DNA of 64,000 bases from Burkholderia sp. GTDB taxonomy: Bacteria; Pseudomonadota; Gammaproteobacteria; Burkholderiales; Burkholderiaceae. Where the stretch lies: assembly GCA_031253835.1 (NCBI GenBank), contig JAIRVP010000008.1:28103-92102 (forward strand), given 5' to 3'. Numbering within the stretch: the first letter of the stretch is position 1; each line of letters opens with the position of its first letter. The translations under genes were made by a program, and so were the position numbers. Shown here one piece after another: positions 41,199 through 50,466 of the stretch. The notes below the pieces were generated by a model, which saw only the letters and a list, made by a program, of their open reading frames with translations, was not told the DNA's origin and searched no databases.

Positions 41199-42710
41199 TC
41201 ACACGTCGAACTTCACCCCCTGCGCCAGCGGCAGCTGCCGGCTGTAGTTGATCGTATTCGTCGCGCGACGCATATACGCCTTCCACGCATCCGAACCCGA
41301 CTCGCGGCCACCGCCCGTTTCCTTCTCGCCGCCGAACGCGCCGCCGATTTCCGCGCCGCTCGTGCCGATGTTCACGTTGACGATCCCGCAATCGCTGCCC
41401 GCTGCCGACATGAACTGCTCGGCTTCGCGCATGTCGTTCGTGAAGATCGCCGACGACAGGCCTTGCGGCACCGCGTTGTGCACGTCGATCGCGTCTTCGA
41501 AGTTGTCGTAGACCATCACGTACAGGATCGGTGCGAACGTCTCGCGCTCGACCACCGACGATTGCTTCGGCATCCGCACGATTGCCGGACGCACGTAGTA
41601 CGCATCCGCGTGACCGACGTCGACGCGCTCGCCGCCCTTCACTTCGCCGCCCTGCTCGCGTGCGTCGGCCAGCGCCTTCTGCATCGTGTCGAACGACGCA
41701 CGATCGACCAGCGGGCCGATCAGCGTGCCTTCTTCAAGCGGGTTGCCGACCTTCACCGACGTGTAGGCCTTCTCGATGCGCGGCAGCAGTTGCTCGACCA
41801 GGCTGCGATGCACGATCAGGCGGCGCAGCGTCGTACAGCGCTGGCCGGCCGTGCCGACTGCCGCGAACGTCACGGCACGCACGACAAGATCCAGATCCGC
41901 GCTCGGCGCGACGATCATCCCGTTGTTGCCGCCGAGTTCGAGGATGCCGCGCGCAAGACGCTGGCTCAGCACCTTCGCGACTTCCTGGCCCATCCGCACG
42001 CTGCCCGTCGCGCTGACGACCGGCACCTTCTTCGACGCGGTCAGCACCTCGCCGACATCGCGCATGCCGAGCACCAGCTGGCTCAGTTCCGCCGGCGCGA
42101 CGCCCGGATGCGTCTTGTCGAACTCGCGGATCGCCTTCTGGAGCAGCACGTGGCACGCGATCGCGGTGAGCGGCGTCTTCTCCGACGGCTTCCACACGAC
42201 CGAATCGCCGCACACGAACGCGAGCGCCGCATTCCACGCCCACACCGCGACCGGGAAGTTGAATGCCGAAATCACGCCGCACACGCCGATCGGGTGCCAC
42301 GTTTCCATCATCCGGTGGCCCGGGCGCTCGGACGCGATCGTCAGGCCGTAAAGCTGGCGCGACAGACCGACCGCGAAGTCGCAGATGTCGATCATTTCCT
42401 GCACTTCGCCGAGACCTTCCGACGTGATCTTGCCGGCCTCGAGCGTAACGAGGCGGCCAAGCTCGGCCTTGTGCTCGCGCAGCACGTTGCCGAACACGCG
42501 CACGAGTTCGCCGCGCACCGGCGCCGGCACCGTGCGCCACTTGAGGAATGCGTCGTGCGCAGCGTCGATCTTGCGTTCCGCGTCGGCCGGCGTGTCGACT
42601 GCCAGCGTCGCGAGCGTCGCGCCGTCGAGCGGCGAACGCGCGGTCAGCGCATTGCCTTTCCACTGGGCGAGATCGATGTCGAGCGCGGCAAGAATGTCGT
42701 TGAATTGCAT
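41199..42710 (-). CDS. amaB: Aldehyde dehydrogenase, ALDH7 type (L-aminoadipate-semialdehyde/piperidine-6-carboxylate dehydrogenase)
   Basis: 503 residues, start at 42710 behind AGAGGAAG. The NAD-dependent aldehyde dehydrogenase motifs are complete: VISAFNFPVAVWAWN (Asn151), WKPSEKTPLT, ELGGNNG (general base Glu258) and GTAGQRCTTLRR (nucleophile Cys292). The ARGILELGGNNGMIV and IGGAFGGEKETGGGRESGSDAWKAYMRR blocks are those of ALDH7 (antiquitin). In Pseudomonas putida the homologue AmaB oxidises piperideine-6-carboxylate/aminoadipate semialdehyde to aminoadipate in lysine and pipecolate breakdown. A LysP-like permease and an AmaA-like oxidase next door fit that pathway well. It is transcribed divergently from them. 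Confidence 0.88.
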   Translation of the reverse strand: MQFNDILAALDIDLAQWKGNALTARSPLDGATLATLAVDTPADAERKIDAAHDAFLKWRTVPAPVRGELVRVFGNVLREHKAELGRLVTLEAGKITSEGLGEVQEMIDICDFAVGLSRQLYGLTIASERPGHRMMETWHPIGVCGVISAFNFPVAVWAWNAALAFVCGDSVVWKPSEKTPLTAIACHVLLQKAIREFDKTHPGVAPAELSQLVLGMRDVGEVLTASKKVPVVSATGSVRMGQEVAKVLSQRLARGILELGGNNGMIVAPSADLDLVVRAVTFAAVGTAGQRCTTLRRLIVHRSLVEQLLPRIEKAYTSVKVGNPLEEGTLIGPLVDRASFDTMQKALADAREQGGEVKGGERVDVGHADAYYVRPAIVRMPKQSSVVERETFAPILYVMVYDNFEDAIDVHNAVPQGLSSAIFTNDMREAEQFMSAAGSDCGIVNVNIGTSGAEIGGAFGGEKETGGGRESGSDAWKAYMRRATNTINYSRQLPLAQGVKFDV

Positions 42711-43344
42711 CACTTCCTCTTCAGGGACAGATTGATCGGTGCGGCGGCAGCGCCGCCCGCGTGATTCGATTGGAGCGCGTTCGCGCGCCCTGTGCAAGCG
42801 GATGCGCCGCGCGGCGGGCCCGGTACGCCGTACGGCGCATCGCGCTGCGCCGCCGCCGGAAGCCCGGCCGGACGGCGCGCACCCGCCTCGCAAGGCACGA
42901 TCCATGAAACACATTGTCGGTGGCCACAAGTCGGGCCGCTATTGATATTAACTCACGACTTCATTCTCAAAACGCAACAACTCGGCAGTCCAATCCGTGC
43001 GTTTCCATTCCAATATGGGACGTATCCAAAGCCCGTCACCATGCCGTCAGACACGTCGCGGTGCGACTCAAGTTGATGACAAACCCGCATCACCCTGTTC
43101 GGAAATATCGTTTGCCGGCCACGCACCGGGCACACACAATCGGGGCGACGTCGAGGTGCAGCGCACCCGGCGCGCCGCCGGCCGCCACTACGGCAGCCGG
43201 ACGCCAGACGAACGCGACACGCATCGCGGCCCGGCTCGTCGAGCCCGCTTCCGCACCGCATCACCGCTGCCCGGCCCGCGGCCGGCAACGCGTCGCGCTT
43301 CGTCGCCGAAAAAACAATCCCGGAGACAGCGCCCAGCGCCCGCC
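42711..43344. other. Long divergent promoter region of the lysine/pipecolate locus
   Basis: 634 bases between the aldehyde dehydrogenase and permease starts. The segment at about 42935-43130 is clearly AT-richer and should hold the promoters and operators. No gene, riboswitch or repeat was recognised. Confidence 0.5.
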
Positions 43345-44925
43345 ATGCATTCAGATGCCCGCCCCGATTCGCCCCGCCCGTCCGGCTCGCCGCCCGCGAA
43401 GCCGTCCCTCCACCGTGCACTGCAGGCCCGCCATCTGCGGATGATCGCGATCGGCGGCTCGATCGGCACGGGCCTGTTCGTCGCGTCCGGCGCGTCGATC
43501 TCGCAGGCCGGCCCTGGCGGCGCGATGCTCGCGTACATGGTGATCGGCCTGATGGTCTATTTCCTGATGACGAGCCTCGGCGAAATGGCCGCCTTCATGC
43601 CGGTGTCGGGTTCGTTCGCGACCTACGGCGCGAAGTTCGTCGACGAAGGCTTCGGCTTCGCGCTCGGCTGGAACTACTGGTACAGCTGGGCCGTGACACT
43701 GGCGGTCGAACTCGTCGCCGGGCAACTCGTGATGAACTACTGGTTCCCGCATGTGCCGGGCGTGTGGTGGAGCGCGCTGTTCCTCACGCTGATCTTCGCG
43801 CTCAATGCGCTGTCGGTACGCGGCTTTGGCGAGGCCGAATACTGGTTCGCGCTGATCAAGGTGCTGACGGTGCTCGCGTTCGTCGGCGTCGGCCTGCTGA
43901 TGATCTTCGGGATCATGCGGGGCGGCCCGAGCGCCGGCTGGAGCAACTTCACGATCGGCGACGCGCCGTTCGCCGGCGGCTGGGCGACAATGCTCGGCGT
44001 CGCGATGATCGCGGGCTTCTCGTTCCAGGGCACCGAAATGATCGGCGTCGCGGCCGGCGAATCGGAGAATCCGCGCACGACGATCCCGCGCGCGGTAAGC
44101 CAGATCTTCTGGCGGATCCTGCTGTTCTACGTGCTCGCGATCTTCGTGATCGGCGTGCTGATTCCCTACACCGACCCGAGCCTGCTGAAGAGCGACGTGA
44201 CCGACATCGGCGTGAGCCCGTTCACGCTCGTGTTCCGCCACGCGGGCCTCGCGTTCGCGGCCGGCGTGATGAACGCGGTGATCCTGACGGCCGTGCTGTC
44301 GGCCGGCAACTCGGGCATGTACGCGTCGACGCGGATGCTCTACAACCTCGCGGTCGAAGGCCGTGCGCCGAAGGTGTTCGCGAAGCTGTCGGCGGGCGGC
44401 GTGCCGCGCAATGCGCTGTATGCGACGACGGCCGTCGGCGCACTGTGCTTCCTCACGTCGCTGTATGGCGACAAGACCGTGTACCTGTGGCTGCTGAACA
44501 CGTCGGGCATGGCCGGCTTCATCACGTGGCTCGGCATCGCGGTGAGCCACTACCGCTTCCGCAAGGGTTTCCTGAAGCAGGGCTACCGGCTCGACCAGCT
44601 GCCGTACCGGTCGAAGTGGTTCCCGTTCGGCCCGCTGTTCGCGTTCGCGCTGTGCGCGGTCGTCGCGCTCGGCCAGGACTACCAGGCGTTCCTCTCCGAC
44701 AAGATCGACTGGGTCGGCGTCGCCGCGACCTACATCGGCCTGCCGTTCTTCCTCGCGATCTGGCTCGGCTACGCGCTGGTGCGCAAGTGTCGCCTCGTGC
44801 GCTACGAAGACATGGAGATCGCGCCGTGGATCGAACGCAACGCGACGCCCGAAGCGGCGCCGCAGGCCGACACCGGCTACGCGGGCTACGTCGCGCGCCC
44901 GGCCAACCCGACGTCGGGCGCATGA
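43345..44925 (+). CDS. lysP: Amino-acid permease, APC family (LysP-like)
   Basis: 526 residues with 12 hydrophobic helices. It opens LHRALQARHLRMIAIGGSIGTGLFVASGASISQAGPGG, the AAT-branch signature of the APC superfamily, continues with SLGEMAAFMPVSGSFATYGAKFVDEGFGFALGWNYWYSWAVTLAVEL, and has the GFSFQGTEMIGVAAGESENPRTTIPRA block that is especially close to lysine permease LysP. It imports L-lysine or a related amino acid by proton symport. The start at 43345 is chosen as the N-terminus just before the family motif; the ribosome site is weak. Followed after 149 bases by the AmaA-like oxidase. The symbol rests on similarity and context. Confidence 0.8.
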   Translation: MHSDARPDSPRPSGSPPAKPSLHRALQARHLRMIAIGGSIGTGLFVASGASISQAGPGGAMLAYMVIGLMVYFLMTSLGEMAAFMPVSGSFATYGAKFVDEGFGFALGWNYWYSWAVTLAVELVAGQLVMNYWFPHVPGVWWSALFLTLIFALNALSVRGFGEAEYWFALIKVLTVLAFVGVGLLMIFGIMRGGPSAGWSNFTIGDAPFAGGWATMLGVAMIAGFSFQGTEMIGVAAGESENPRTTIPRAVSQIFWRILLFYVLAIFVIGVLIPYTDPSLLKSDVTDIGVSPFTLVFRHAGLAFAAGVMNAVILTAVLSAGNSGMYASTRMLYNLAVEGRAPKVFAKLSAGGVPRNALYATTAVGALCFLTSLYGDKTVYLWLLNTSGMAGFITWLGIAVSHYRFRKGFLKQGYRLDQLPYRSKWFPFGPLFAFALCAVVALGQDYQAFLSDKIDWVGVAATYIGLPFFLAIWLGYALVRKCRLVRYEDMEIAPWIERNATPEAAPQADTGYAGYVARPANPTSGA

Positions 44926-45074
44926 CGCCAGAAGCCTGACGTCACGCTCCGTGCCGGCTGCCACCTGACCGCGGCGGCCGGCCCCTGGCTTCCCCCATTC
45001 GACGCGGCGCGCGCGTTCAGGCAAGATCGACGCGCGCCGTCCGTTTTTCCGCCGTTACGAATCATCGAAATCGC

Positions 45075-46343
45075 ATGCAGAACTTCTACGAAGCCACCGT
45101 TACCCGCCAGCCCTACCCGCAACTGACCGGCACGATCGACACGCAGGTCTGCATCGTCGGCGGCGGCCTCGCCGGCCTGTGCACGGCGCTCGGCCTCGTC
45201 GAACGCGGCGTGCACGACGTCGTCGTGCTCGACAGCGAACGGGTCGGCTTCGGCGCGTCGGGCCGCAACGGCGGCTTCGTGTTCGGCGGCTACAGCCTCG
45301 ACAACGCCGACCTGCTGCGCACGCTCGGCCGCGAAGAAGGGCGCCGGCTGTACCGGCTCACCGTCGATGCGGTCGACCTGATCCGCACGCGCATCGCACG
45401 CTACGGGATCGACTGCGACATCGTCGACCAGGGCGTGATGCTCGCGAACTGGTTCGACGATCCGTCGCGGCTCGACAGCGTGCGCACGCTGATGAAAAGC
45501 GAACTCGGCGTCGACTGGGAACCCGTCCCGACCGGTGCCCTGCGCGAGCGGCTGAAGACGCAGCGCTATTACGGCGGCCTGTTCGAGCCGAACGCGTTCC
45601 ACTTCCATCCGCTCAAGTACGTGCTCGGCGTCGCGGCGGCCGCATCGCGCGGCGGTGCACGCGTGTACGAACGCTCGGCCGCACTCGGCATCGCGCGCGA
45701 AGGCGCCGGGTACATCGTGCGTACGGCGCAGGGCGCGGTGCGCGCGAAGGACGTCGTGTTCGCCGGCGGCGGTTACGCGCGTGGCGTGTCGCCGCGCATC
45801 GAGCGCGCGGTGCTGCCGATCGCGACCTACGTGATCGCGACCGAACCGCTCGGCACGCGGCTGCCCGATGCGATCGACGCGCCGTACGCGATCTACGACA
45901 CGCGTTTCGCGTTCGACTACTACCGCCCGCTGAAGGACACGCGGATCCTGTGGGGCGGCCGGATCTCGGTGCTCGACCGCGGCCCCGACGCGATCGCACG
46001 CCTGCTGCGGCGCGACCTGCTGCGCGTGTATCCGCAACTGGAAGGCGTGAAGGTCGACTACGCGTGGGGCGGGCTGATGAGCTACGCGCGGCACAAGATG
46101 CCGCAGATCGGCCGCGACGCGGACGGCGTGTGGCACGCGATCGCATTCGGCGGCCACGGGATGGCGCCGACCACGGTGGCCGGCGAAGCGCTCGCCGCCG
46201 CGCTGGCCGAAGGCCGGCCGGTGCCCGACGGCTTCGGCGCGTTCGGGCTCACGCGCACGTTCGGGCTGGCCGGCCTCGCCGCAGCGCAGCTCACGTACAC
46301 CGCGTACCAGGCCCGCGACGCGCTCGCGTCGTGCCGCCGCTGA
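45075..46343 (+). CDS. amaA: FAD-dependent amine oxidase, L-pipecolate oxidase (AmaA)-like
   Basis: 422 residues of the DAO/glycine-oxidase fold. An N-terminal SYY-type region is followed by the FAD dinucleotide-binding motif TQVCIVGGGLAGLCTALGLVERG (about 24-46), VLDSERVGFGASGRNGGFVFGGY, and the C-terminal ILWGGRISVLD and HAIAFGGHGMAPTTVAGEALAAAL blocks. Relatives include L-pipecolate oxidase AmaA and gamma-glutamylputrescine oxidase PuuB. With an ALDH7-type AmaB and a LysP-like permease beside it, oxidation of pipecolate to piperideine-6-carboxylate is the more likely reaction. It acts in the cytoplasm or at the inner membrane. Confidence 0.78.
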   Translation: MQNFYEATVTRQPYPQLTGTIDTQVCIVGGGLAGLCTALGLVERGVHDVVVLDSERVGFGASGRNGGFVFGGYSLDNADLLRTLGREEGRRLYRLTVDAVDLIRTRIARYGIDCDIVDQGVMLANWFDDPSRLDSVRTLMKSELGVDWEPVPTGALRERLKTQRYYGGLFEPNAFHFHPLKYVLGVAAAASRGGARVYERSAALGIAREGAGYIVRTAQGAVRAKDVVFAGGGYARGVSPRIERAVLPIATYVIATEPLGTRLPDAIDAPYAIYDTRFAFDYYRPLKDTRILWGGRISVLDRGPDAIARLLRRDLLRVYPQLEGVKVDYAWGGLMSYARHKMPQIGRDADGVWHAIAFGGHGMAPTTVAGEALAAALAEGRPVPDGFGAFGLTRTFGLAGLAAAQLTYTAYQARDALASCRR

Positions 46344-46470
46344 GCGGCCGCGGCGGCTGAAACGGCCCCGCCGGACGCCCCGCCGATTAGAGCGGAAGGT
46401 CGGCCGGGCGGGGATTTCCCGCATGCTAGAATGCCTTTTCCAAGCCGCCGCGAACCCACAATAAAGTCAC

Positions 46471-47145
46471 ATGAAAGCAGGAAGCAAGGCCGCCACGTCC
46501 GACACCCGCGCGCTTGCGTCCGAAGCGCGGCGTAAATACGATCCCGAGCAAACCAAGCGCAACATCCTCGATGTCGCCACGCAGGAATTCTCTGCGATGG
46601 GCCTCGCCGGCGCACGCGTCGACGCGATCGCCGAGCGCACGAACACGACGAAGCGCATGCTCTACTACTACTTCGAAAGCAAGGAAGGCCTGTACGAGGC
46701 CGTGCTGGAGAAGGTGTACGGCGACATCCGCGCGCTCGAGCAGGAACTGCACATCGGTGACATGGAGCCGCGCGAAGGCATGCGCCGCCTCGTCGAATTC
46801 ACGTTCGACTATCACGACAAGCATCGCGACTTCGTCCGCCTCGTGTCGATCGAGAACATCCACGGCGCGAAGTATCTCGAACAGCTCAAGTCGTTCAAGA
46901 ACCGCAACGTCAGCATCATCAAGACGCTCGAGGAACTGGTCGAACGCGGCGCAGCCAGCGGCGCGTTCCGCAAGGACATCGACGCATTCGACCTTCACCT
47001 GCTGATCAGCTCGTTCTGCTTCCACCGCGTGTCGAACCGCTACACGTTCGGCGCCGCGTTCGGCCGCGACCCGTCGGCGCCGCGCCTGCGCGCGCGGCAT
47101 CGCGACACGATCGCCGACGCCGTGCTGCGCTACGTCGCCGCGTAA
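46471..47145 (+). CDS. TetR-family regulator
   Basis: 224 residues. The N-terminal helix-turn-helix is clear (TKRNILDVATQEFSAMGLAGARVDAIAERTNTTKRMLYYYFESKEGLYEAVLEKVY, about 28-83), and the C-terminal part ends with an AFDLHLLISSFCFHRVSNRYTFGAAFG block found in TetR_C-type regulators of catabolic genes. It follows the oxidase gene on the same strand by 127 bases and is the probable controller of the lysine/pipecolate locus. No symmetric operator was spotted with confidence. Confidence 0.87.
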   Translation: MKAGSKAATSDTRALASEARRKYDPEQTKRNILDVATQEFSAMGLAGARVDAIAERTNTTKRMLYYYFESKEGLYEAVLEKVYGDIRALEQELHIGDMEPREGMRRLVEFTFDYHDKHRDFVRLVSIENIHGAKYLEQLKSFKNRNVSIIKTLEELVERGAASGAFRKDIDAFDLHLLISSFCFHRVSNRYTFGAAFGRDPSAPRLRARHRDTIADAVLRYVAA

Positions 47146-47164
47146 GCGGCGGCAGCCGCGAGCC

Positions 47165-47187
47165 GGGGCACGCACCCTCCGTGCCCC
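47165..47187. terminator. Hairpin between converging genes
   Basis: A perfect 8-bp stem (47165-47172 with 47180-47187) with a 7-base loop lies between the TetR stop (47145) and the phospholipase D-like stop (47203). Confidence 0.6.
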
Positions 47188-47202
47188 TCGCACATTAACG
47201 CG

Positions 47203-48996
47203 TCAGTCCGTCGGCGCGGTCGACGCCAGCGCGATCCGCGCCTTCTCTTCCGGGCTTCCCGCCACGTAATATTTCTTCGCCCAGCTCGAATCGGGCGCGA
47301 GCGCGAGCCGCGCATGCGCGCCCGTTCCCGCGTCCGTGCCGTGCTGCTTCGCATCGATCGCCAGCGCCCGTGCGCGATAGTGCTCGTAAAGCCGCAGGAA
47401 TTCCGCGAGATAGATCGCCGCAATCCGCTTGTCGCGAATCTCGAGCAGGTTCTCGTCGTTGTACTGCTCGGAGTTGCGGCTCATGTTCGCCGAGCCCGTA
47501 TAGACGACCGGATTCGCGCCTTCCGCATCGATCACGATGAACTTGTGATGGATCACGACGGGTGGAAAGGCCGGTGCCGGTTCGCCCGGAAAGAGCCGCA
47601 GTTCCGGCGTGAAACCCTGCGGCACGGTGGCCGGCGAGAAATACGCGGCATCGATCACGTCGTGATTGTCGCGACTGCGGTGGTACAGCTCGAGGTTCGC
47701 GAGCGTCGCCGCATCGAGCGTCTGGCCGGCCTGCTGCGCGGTATCGGCCTTCGTCGCGCTGCCGACGTTGATCTTGTTCACCAGCCCGAACATCATCAGT
47801 CCGCGGTCACCCGCTGCGAAACAGGCGTCGCGCAGCGCCGCGTCGGTCGGCATGAACAGGCAGAACGACACCGAATGCTTCGCGGCCGCAATCGCGGCGA
47901 CGATCGTGTCGATCTCGGTACGCTGCCCCGCCGGCTCCGGCGAAAACGCGACGCGCACCTGCGCGCTGCCGATCGTCATCGGCGCCGACCAGCCCGACGT
48001 CAGCTTCGCCGTCTCCGCGATCGACGGATTCCCCGCCAGCGCATGCGCGCGGTCGTTGTACAGCGCGGCCAGCGCGGGCGAGTCGAACGCGTGCAGCACG
48101 TTGGCCTGCTCGGTCAGCCCCTCGGTCGTGAAGTTCGCGGAACCGGTCAGCACGCGCGCGGGCGCCGGGTTCGACGGCGCATCGGTCACGACGAACTTGT
48201 CGTGCATGATGTGCGTCTTGTCGCGCGGCGCGAGCGTCGCGAGGCCCTGCAGCGCGTCGACGGCCGGCTGGTTCGGCGACGGCAGCGGCGGCTTGCCCTT
48301 GCGCGCCGTCGTGTGCGCGTCGTAGACGATCGCGAGCGACGCTTCACCGTGCTTGCGCCCGAACGCCTCGAATGCGGGCAGCGCCCACAGCGTGTCGGTC
48401 AGGTGATAGACGGCCGACGCCGCGCGCGACGCCGGGTCGAGCATCTCGGCGAACACCTGCTCCATGTCGTTCGCGAGCCACGTGCGCAGCTTCAGCGCCT
48501 GCGCCGCGCCCGGTGCCTCGTTCGGCGCAAGGCCCAGCGCCGCGACCTGCTTCGCGAACGCCTGCGAGCTGACCACCGCCCGGTTGAACCACGTGCCGAC
48601 GCCGTCCTCGATATGCGCGGGCAGCACGACGTCGCATACCCCACCTTCCGCATCGAGCACCTGCAGATTCGCCGGCGTGCCGACGACCGGATAGACGTCG
48701 TAGCGGAACGATGCATCGCGATCCTGAGGATCGATGCGCGCGTCCCACCACATGAATTTCTGGATCGGCGCCTGGTCGGTCGGCGCATCGCCCTGCGTAT
48801 CGGCCGCCGGGCCGTCGAACGTCAGGCGGTTCGGCAACCAGCTGTCCGGCGCGCGCGTCTTGCCGTCGGCCGACCAGAAGCCCGGCGTGCGCCGGATCGC
48901 GAAGCCGAGGAAATCGGGCCGCGACGCCGCATCGGGCCAGTCGAAGGCCAGCAGGACCAGGGTGGGGGAAAGATAGCTGCGCACGCTGACGGTCAT
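47203..48996 (-). CDS. Phospholipase D-like protein with two HKD motifs
   Basis: 597 residues, start behind GGGAG. Two phosphodiesterase cores are visible: HIMHDKFVVTDAP with GSANFTTEG (about residues 255-285) and VIHHKFIVIDAEG with GSANMSRNSEQYNDENLLEI (about 480-510). Together they make the paired active site of the PLD superfamily, which includes phospholipases, nucleases and cardiolipin synthases. There is no signal peptide. The N-terminal 150 residues (SYLSPTLVLLAFDWPDA... RRTPGFW) are family-specific and have no known function. Stand-alone, so a toxin-like or lipid role cannot be decided; no T6SS gene lies beside it. Confidence 0.8.
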   Translation of the reverse strand: MTVSVRSYLSPTLVLLAFDWPDAASRPDFLGFAIRRTPGFWSADGKTRAPDSWLPNRLTFDGPAADTQGDAPTDQAPIQKFMWWDARIDPQDRDASFRYDVYPVVGTPANLQVLDAEGGVCDVVLPAHIEDGVGTWFNRAVVSSQAFAKQVAALGLAPNEAPGAAQALKLRTWLANDMEQVFAEMLDPASRAASAVYHLTDTLWALPAFEAFGRKHGEASLAIVYDAHTTARKGKPPLPSPNQPAVDALQGLATLAPRDKTHIMHDKFVVTDAPSNPAPARVLTGSANFTTEGLTEQANVLHAFDSPALAALYNDRAHALAGNPSIAETAKLTSGWSAPMTIGSAQVRVAFSPEPAGQRTEIDTIVAAIAAAKHSVSFCLFMPTDAALRDACFAAGDRGLMMFGLVNKINVGSATKADTAQQAGQTLDAATLANLELYHRSRDNHDVIDAAYFSPATVPQGFTPELRLFPGEPAPAFPPVVIHHKFIVIDAEGANPVVYTGSANMSRNSEQYNDENLLEIRDKRIAAIYLAEFLRLYEHYRARALAIDAKQHGTDAGTGAHARLALAPDSSWAKKYYVAGSPEEKARIALASTAPTD

Positions 48997-49101
48997 TCGT
49001 TGCTCCCTGGCCTGACGGCCGGTCGAGGTGAATGGGTCAGTGTTGACGGCGGTTCTTCCCGCGGAATGACGGTTCGATGAACCTTGTATGTCGGACGCGC
49101 G

Positions 49102-49902
49102 TCAGTCGCACACGAGCAGTTCGATCCCGCGCGCGGTCAGCGCACGGCGCACGGCCTTGTCGGGCGCGCGCTCGGTCACGAGATAGCGGGCGGCGGCCGT
49201 GCCGTTGATCCGCACCGGCGTCACGCGGCCGAATTTGGAATGGTCGGCGACGATGATCGCCGTGCCCGCCGCCGCGATCATCCGGCTGCGCACCTCGGCC
49301 GCGAGCCGCGAGTAGTCGGTGCATTCGCCGTCGGGCGTGATGCCGCCGGCGCCGACGAACGCGAAATCGACGTGGTATTGCGCGAGCTGGTGGATCGTGT
49401 CGAGCCCGAAGGTTGCGTCCTCGTCGTCGGACAGCTCGCCGCCGAGCAGCGTCACGCGGTTGCCGTTGCGCCGCGCGAGCACGAACGCGGTACGCCAGTC
49501 GTTCGTGTAGATCGACAACCGGTGCCGGTCGGCGAGCGCGAGCGCGACCGCATGCGGCGTGCTGCCCGAATCGATCAGCACCGATGCATCGTCGGGCACG
49601 AATTCGGCCGCGCGCCGCCCGATCGTGCGCTTCGCTTCGGCGTTCGCGGCTTCGCGCTCGGACAGGCTCGGCTCGCGGCGATCCGCGGCCAGCGCGCCGC
49701 CGTGCGTCATCACGAGCAGGCCGCGCGCGGCCAGCGCGTTCAGGTCGCGCCTGACCGTTTCGCGCGACACGTCGAGCGAACGGACGAGTTCCGCGACCGA
49801 CAGCGCGCCCGACCTTCCGAGCTCCGACAGGATGTATTGATGACGTTGTTCCGCCAGCATCGCGTGTGCGCCCGAGGCGACTGTAATGGGTAAGCCGGCC
49901 AT
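49102..49902 (-). CDS. DeoR-family regulator
   Basis: 266 residues from 49902, or 252 from the ATG at 49860, where the usual family opening MLAEQRHQYILSELGRSGALSVAEL begins. The helix-turn-helix LVRSLDVSRETVRRDLNALAARGLL and the VMTHGGAL wing are followed by the sugar-phosphate-sensing domain with IDSGSTPHAVALAL, VTLLGGELSDD, VDFAFVGAGGI and IIVADHSKFGR. These proteins repress sugar or nucleoside catabolic genes until a phosphorylated effector binds. No sugar operon lies next to it, so its target is unclear. Confidence 0.87.
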   Translation of the reverse strand: MAGLPITVASGAHAMLAEQRHQYILSELGRSGALSVAELVRSLDVSRETVRRDLNALAARGLLVMTHGGALAADRREPSLSEREAANAEAKRTIGRRAAEFVPDDASVLIDSGSTPHAVALALADRHRLSIYTNDWRTAFVLARRNGNRVTLLGGELSDDEDATFGLDTIHQLAQYHVDFAFVGAGGITPDGECTDYSRLAAEVRSRMIAAAGTAIIVADHSKFGRVTPVRINGTAAARYLVTERAPDKAVRRALTARGIELLVCD

Positions 49903-50068
49903 TGTATTACGGCCGTTTGACCGGCATTTGACGGCGGCGGGAAACGGGGTCGGCCGCGTTTCCCGAATGCGAAATTCTGTATTGCCTCACGCGCGCGAAT
50001 CGGCGCGATGCCGGTTGCTACACTTTGCGCTTCGCCGAACGACAGATCCAGCAAAAGGGGCTCGCGCC

Positions 50069-50254
50069 ATGTATCGCAAAGGCAGTGTGATCGAAATCCA
50101 GTTTCCGCCCGAACGCCTCAACGACGCGGCCGGCGATCCGTACTGGATCGACCTGACGCTCGACGAGGCGCGCCGGCTCTACGAACAGCTCGCCGCGCGC
50201 TTCGCGACCGACGCGCGCGCGAACCAGCCGCTCGACACGTTCTCGATCGACTGA
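50069..50254 (+). CDS. Small hypothetical protein (61 aa)
   Basis: A 61-residue frame with ATG at 50069 behind AAAAGGGG. The sequence MYRKGSVIEIQFPPERLN and DPYWIDLTLDEARRLYEQLAARF suggests a short beta-strand pair then an amphipathic helix, with a polar tail. No cysteine or metal motif and no membrane segment are present. The good ribosome site and strong codon bias favour a real gene. No function is proposed. Neighbours are a divergent DeoR gene and a DMT permease. Confidence 0.6.
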   Translation: MYRKGSVIEIQFPPERLNDAAGDPYWIDLTLDEARRLYEQLAARFATDARANQPLDTFSID

Positions 50255-50466
50255 TCCGGCTGATCGCCGCGGCTTCGCGCCCGCCCGCGCCGCCTCATGC
50301 AGCGCGGCACCGCTCCCTTCCGCGCCGCAAACCCGGCGCACCCTGACGACCGGCGCTGCCACGCATCACGCCACCTGAGTGCAGGATTCGACAAGACGCC
50401 GGCTTCGCTTCCCCCGATACTGGCCGACTTCCTGGTTCTGTCCGGCCGCCTCGCGGCCCGTCACGC

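Noticed and set aside
42935..43344. Possible lysine riboswitch before the LysP-like permease
   Set aside because: No multi-helix junction or conserved core could be recognised, and lysine riboswitches are not expected here.
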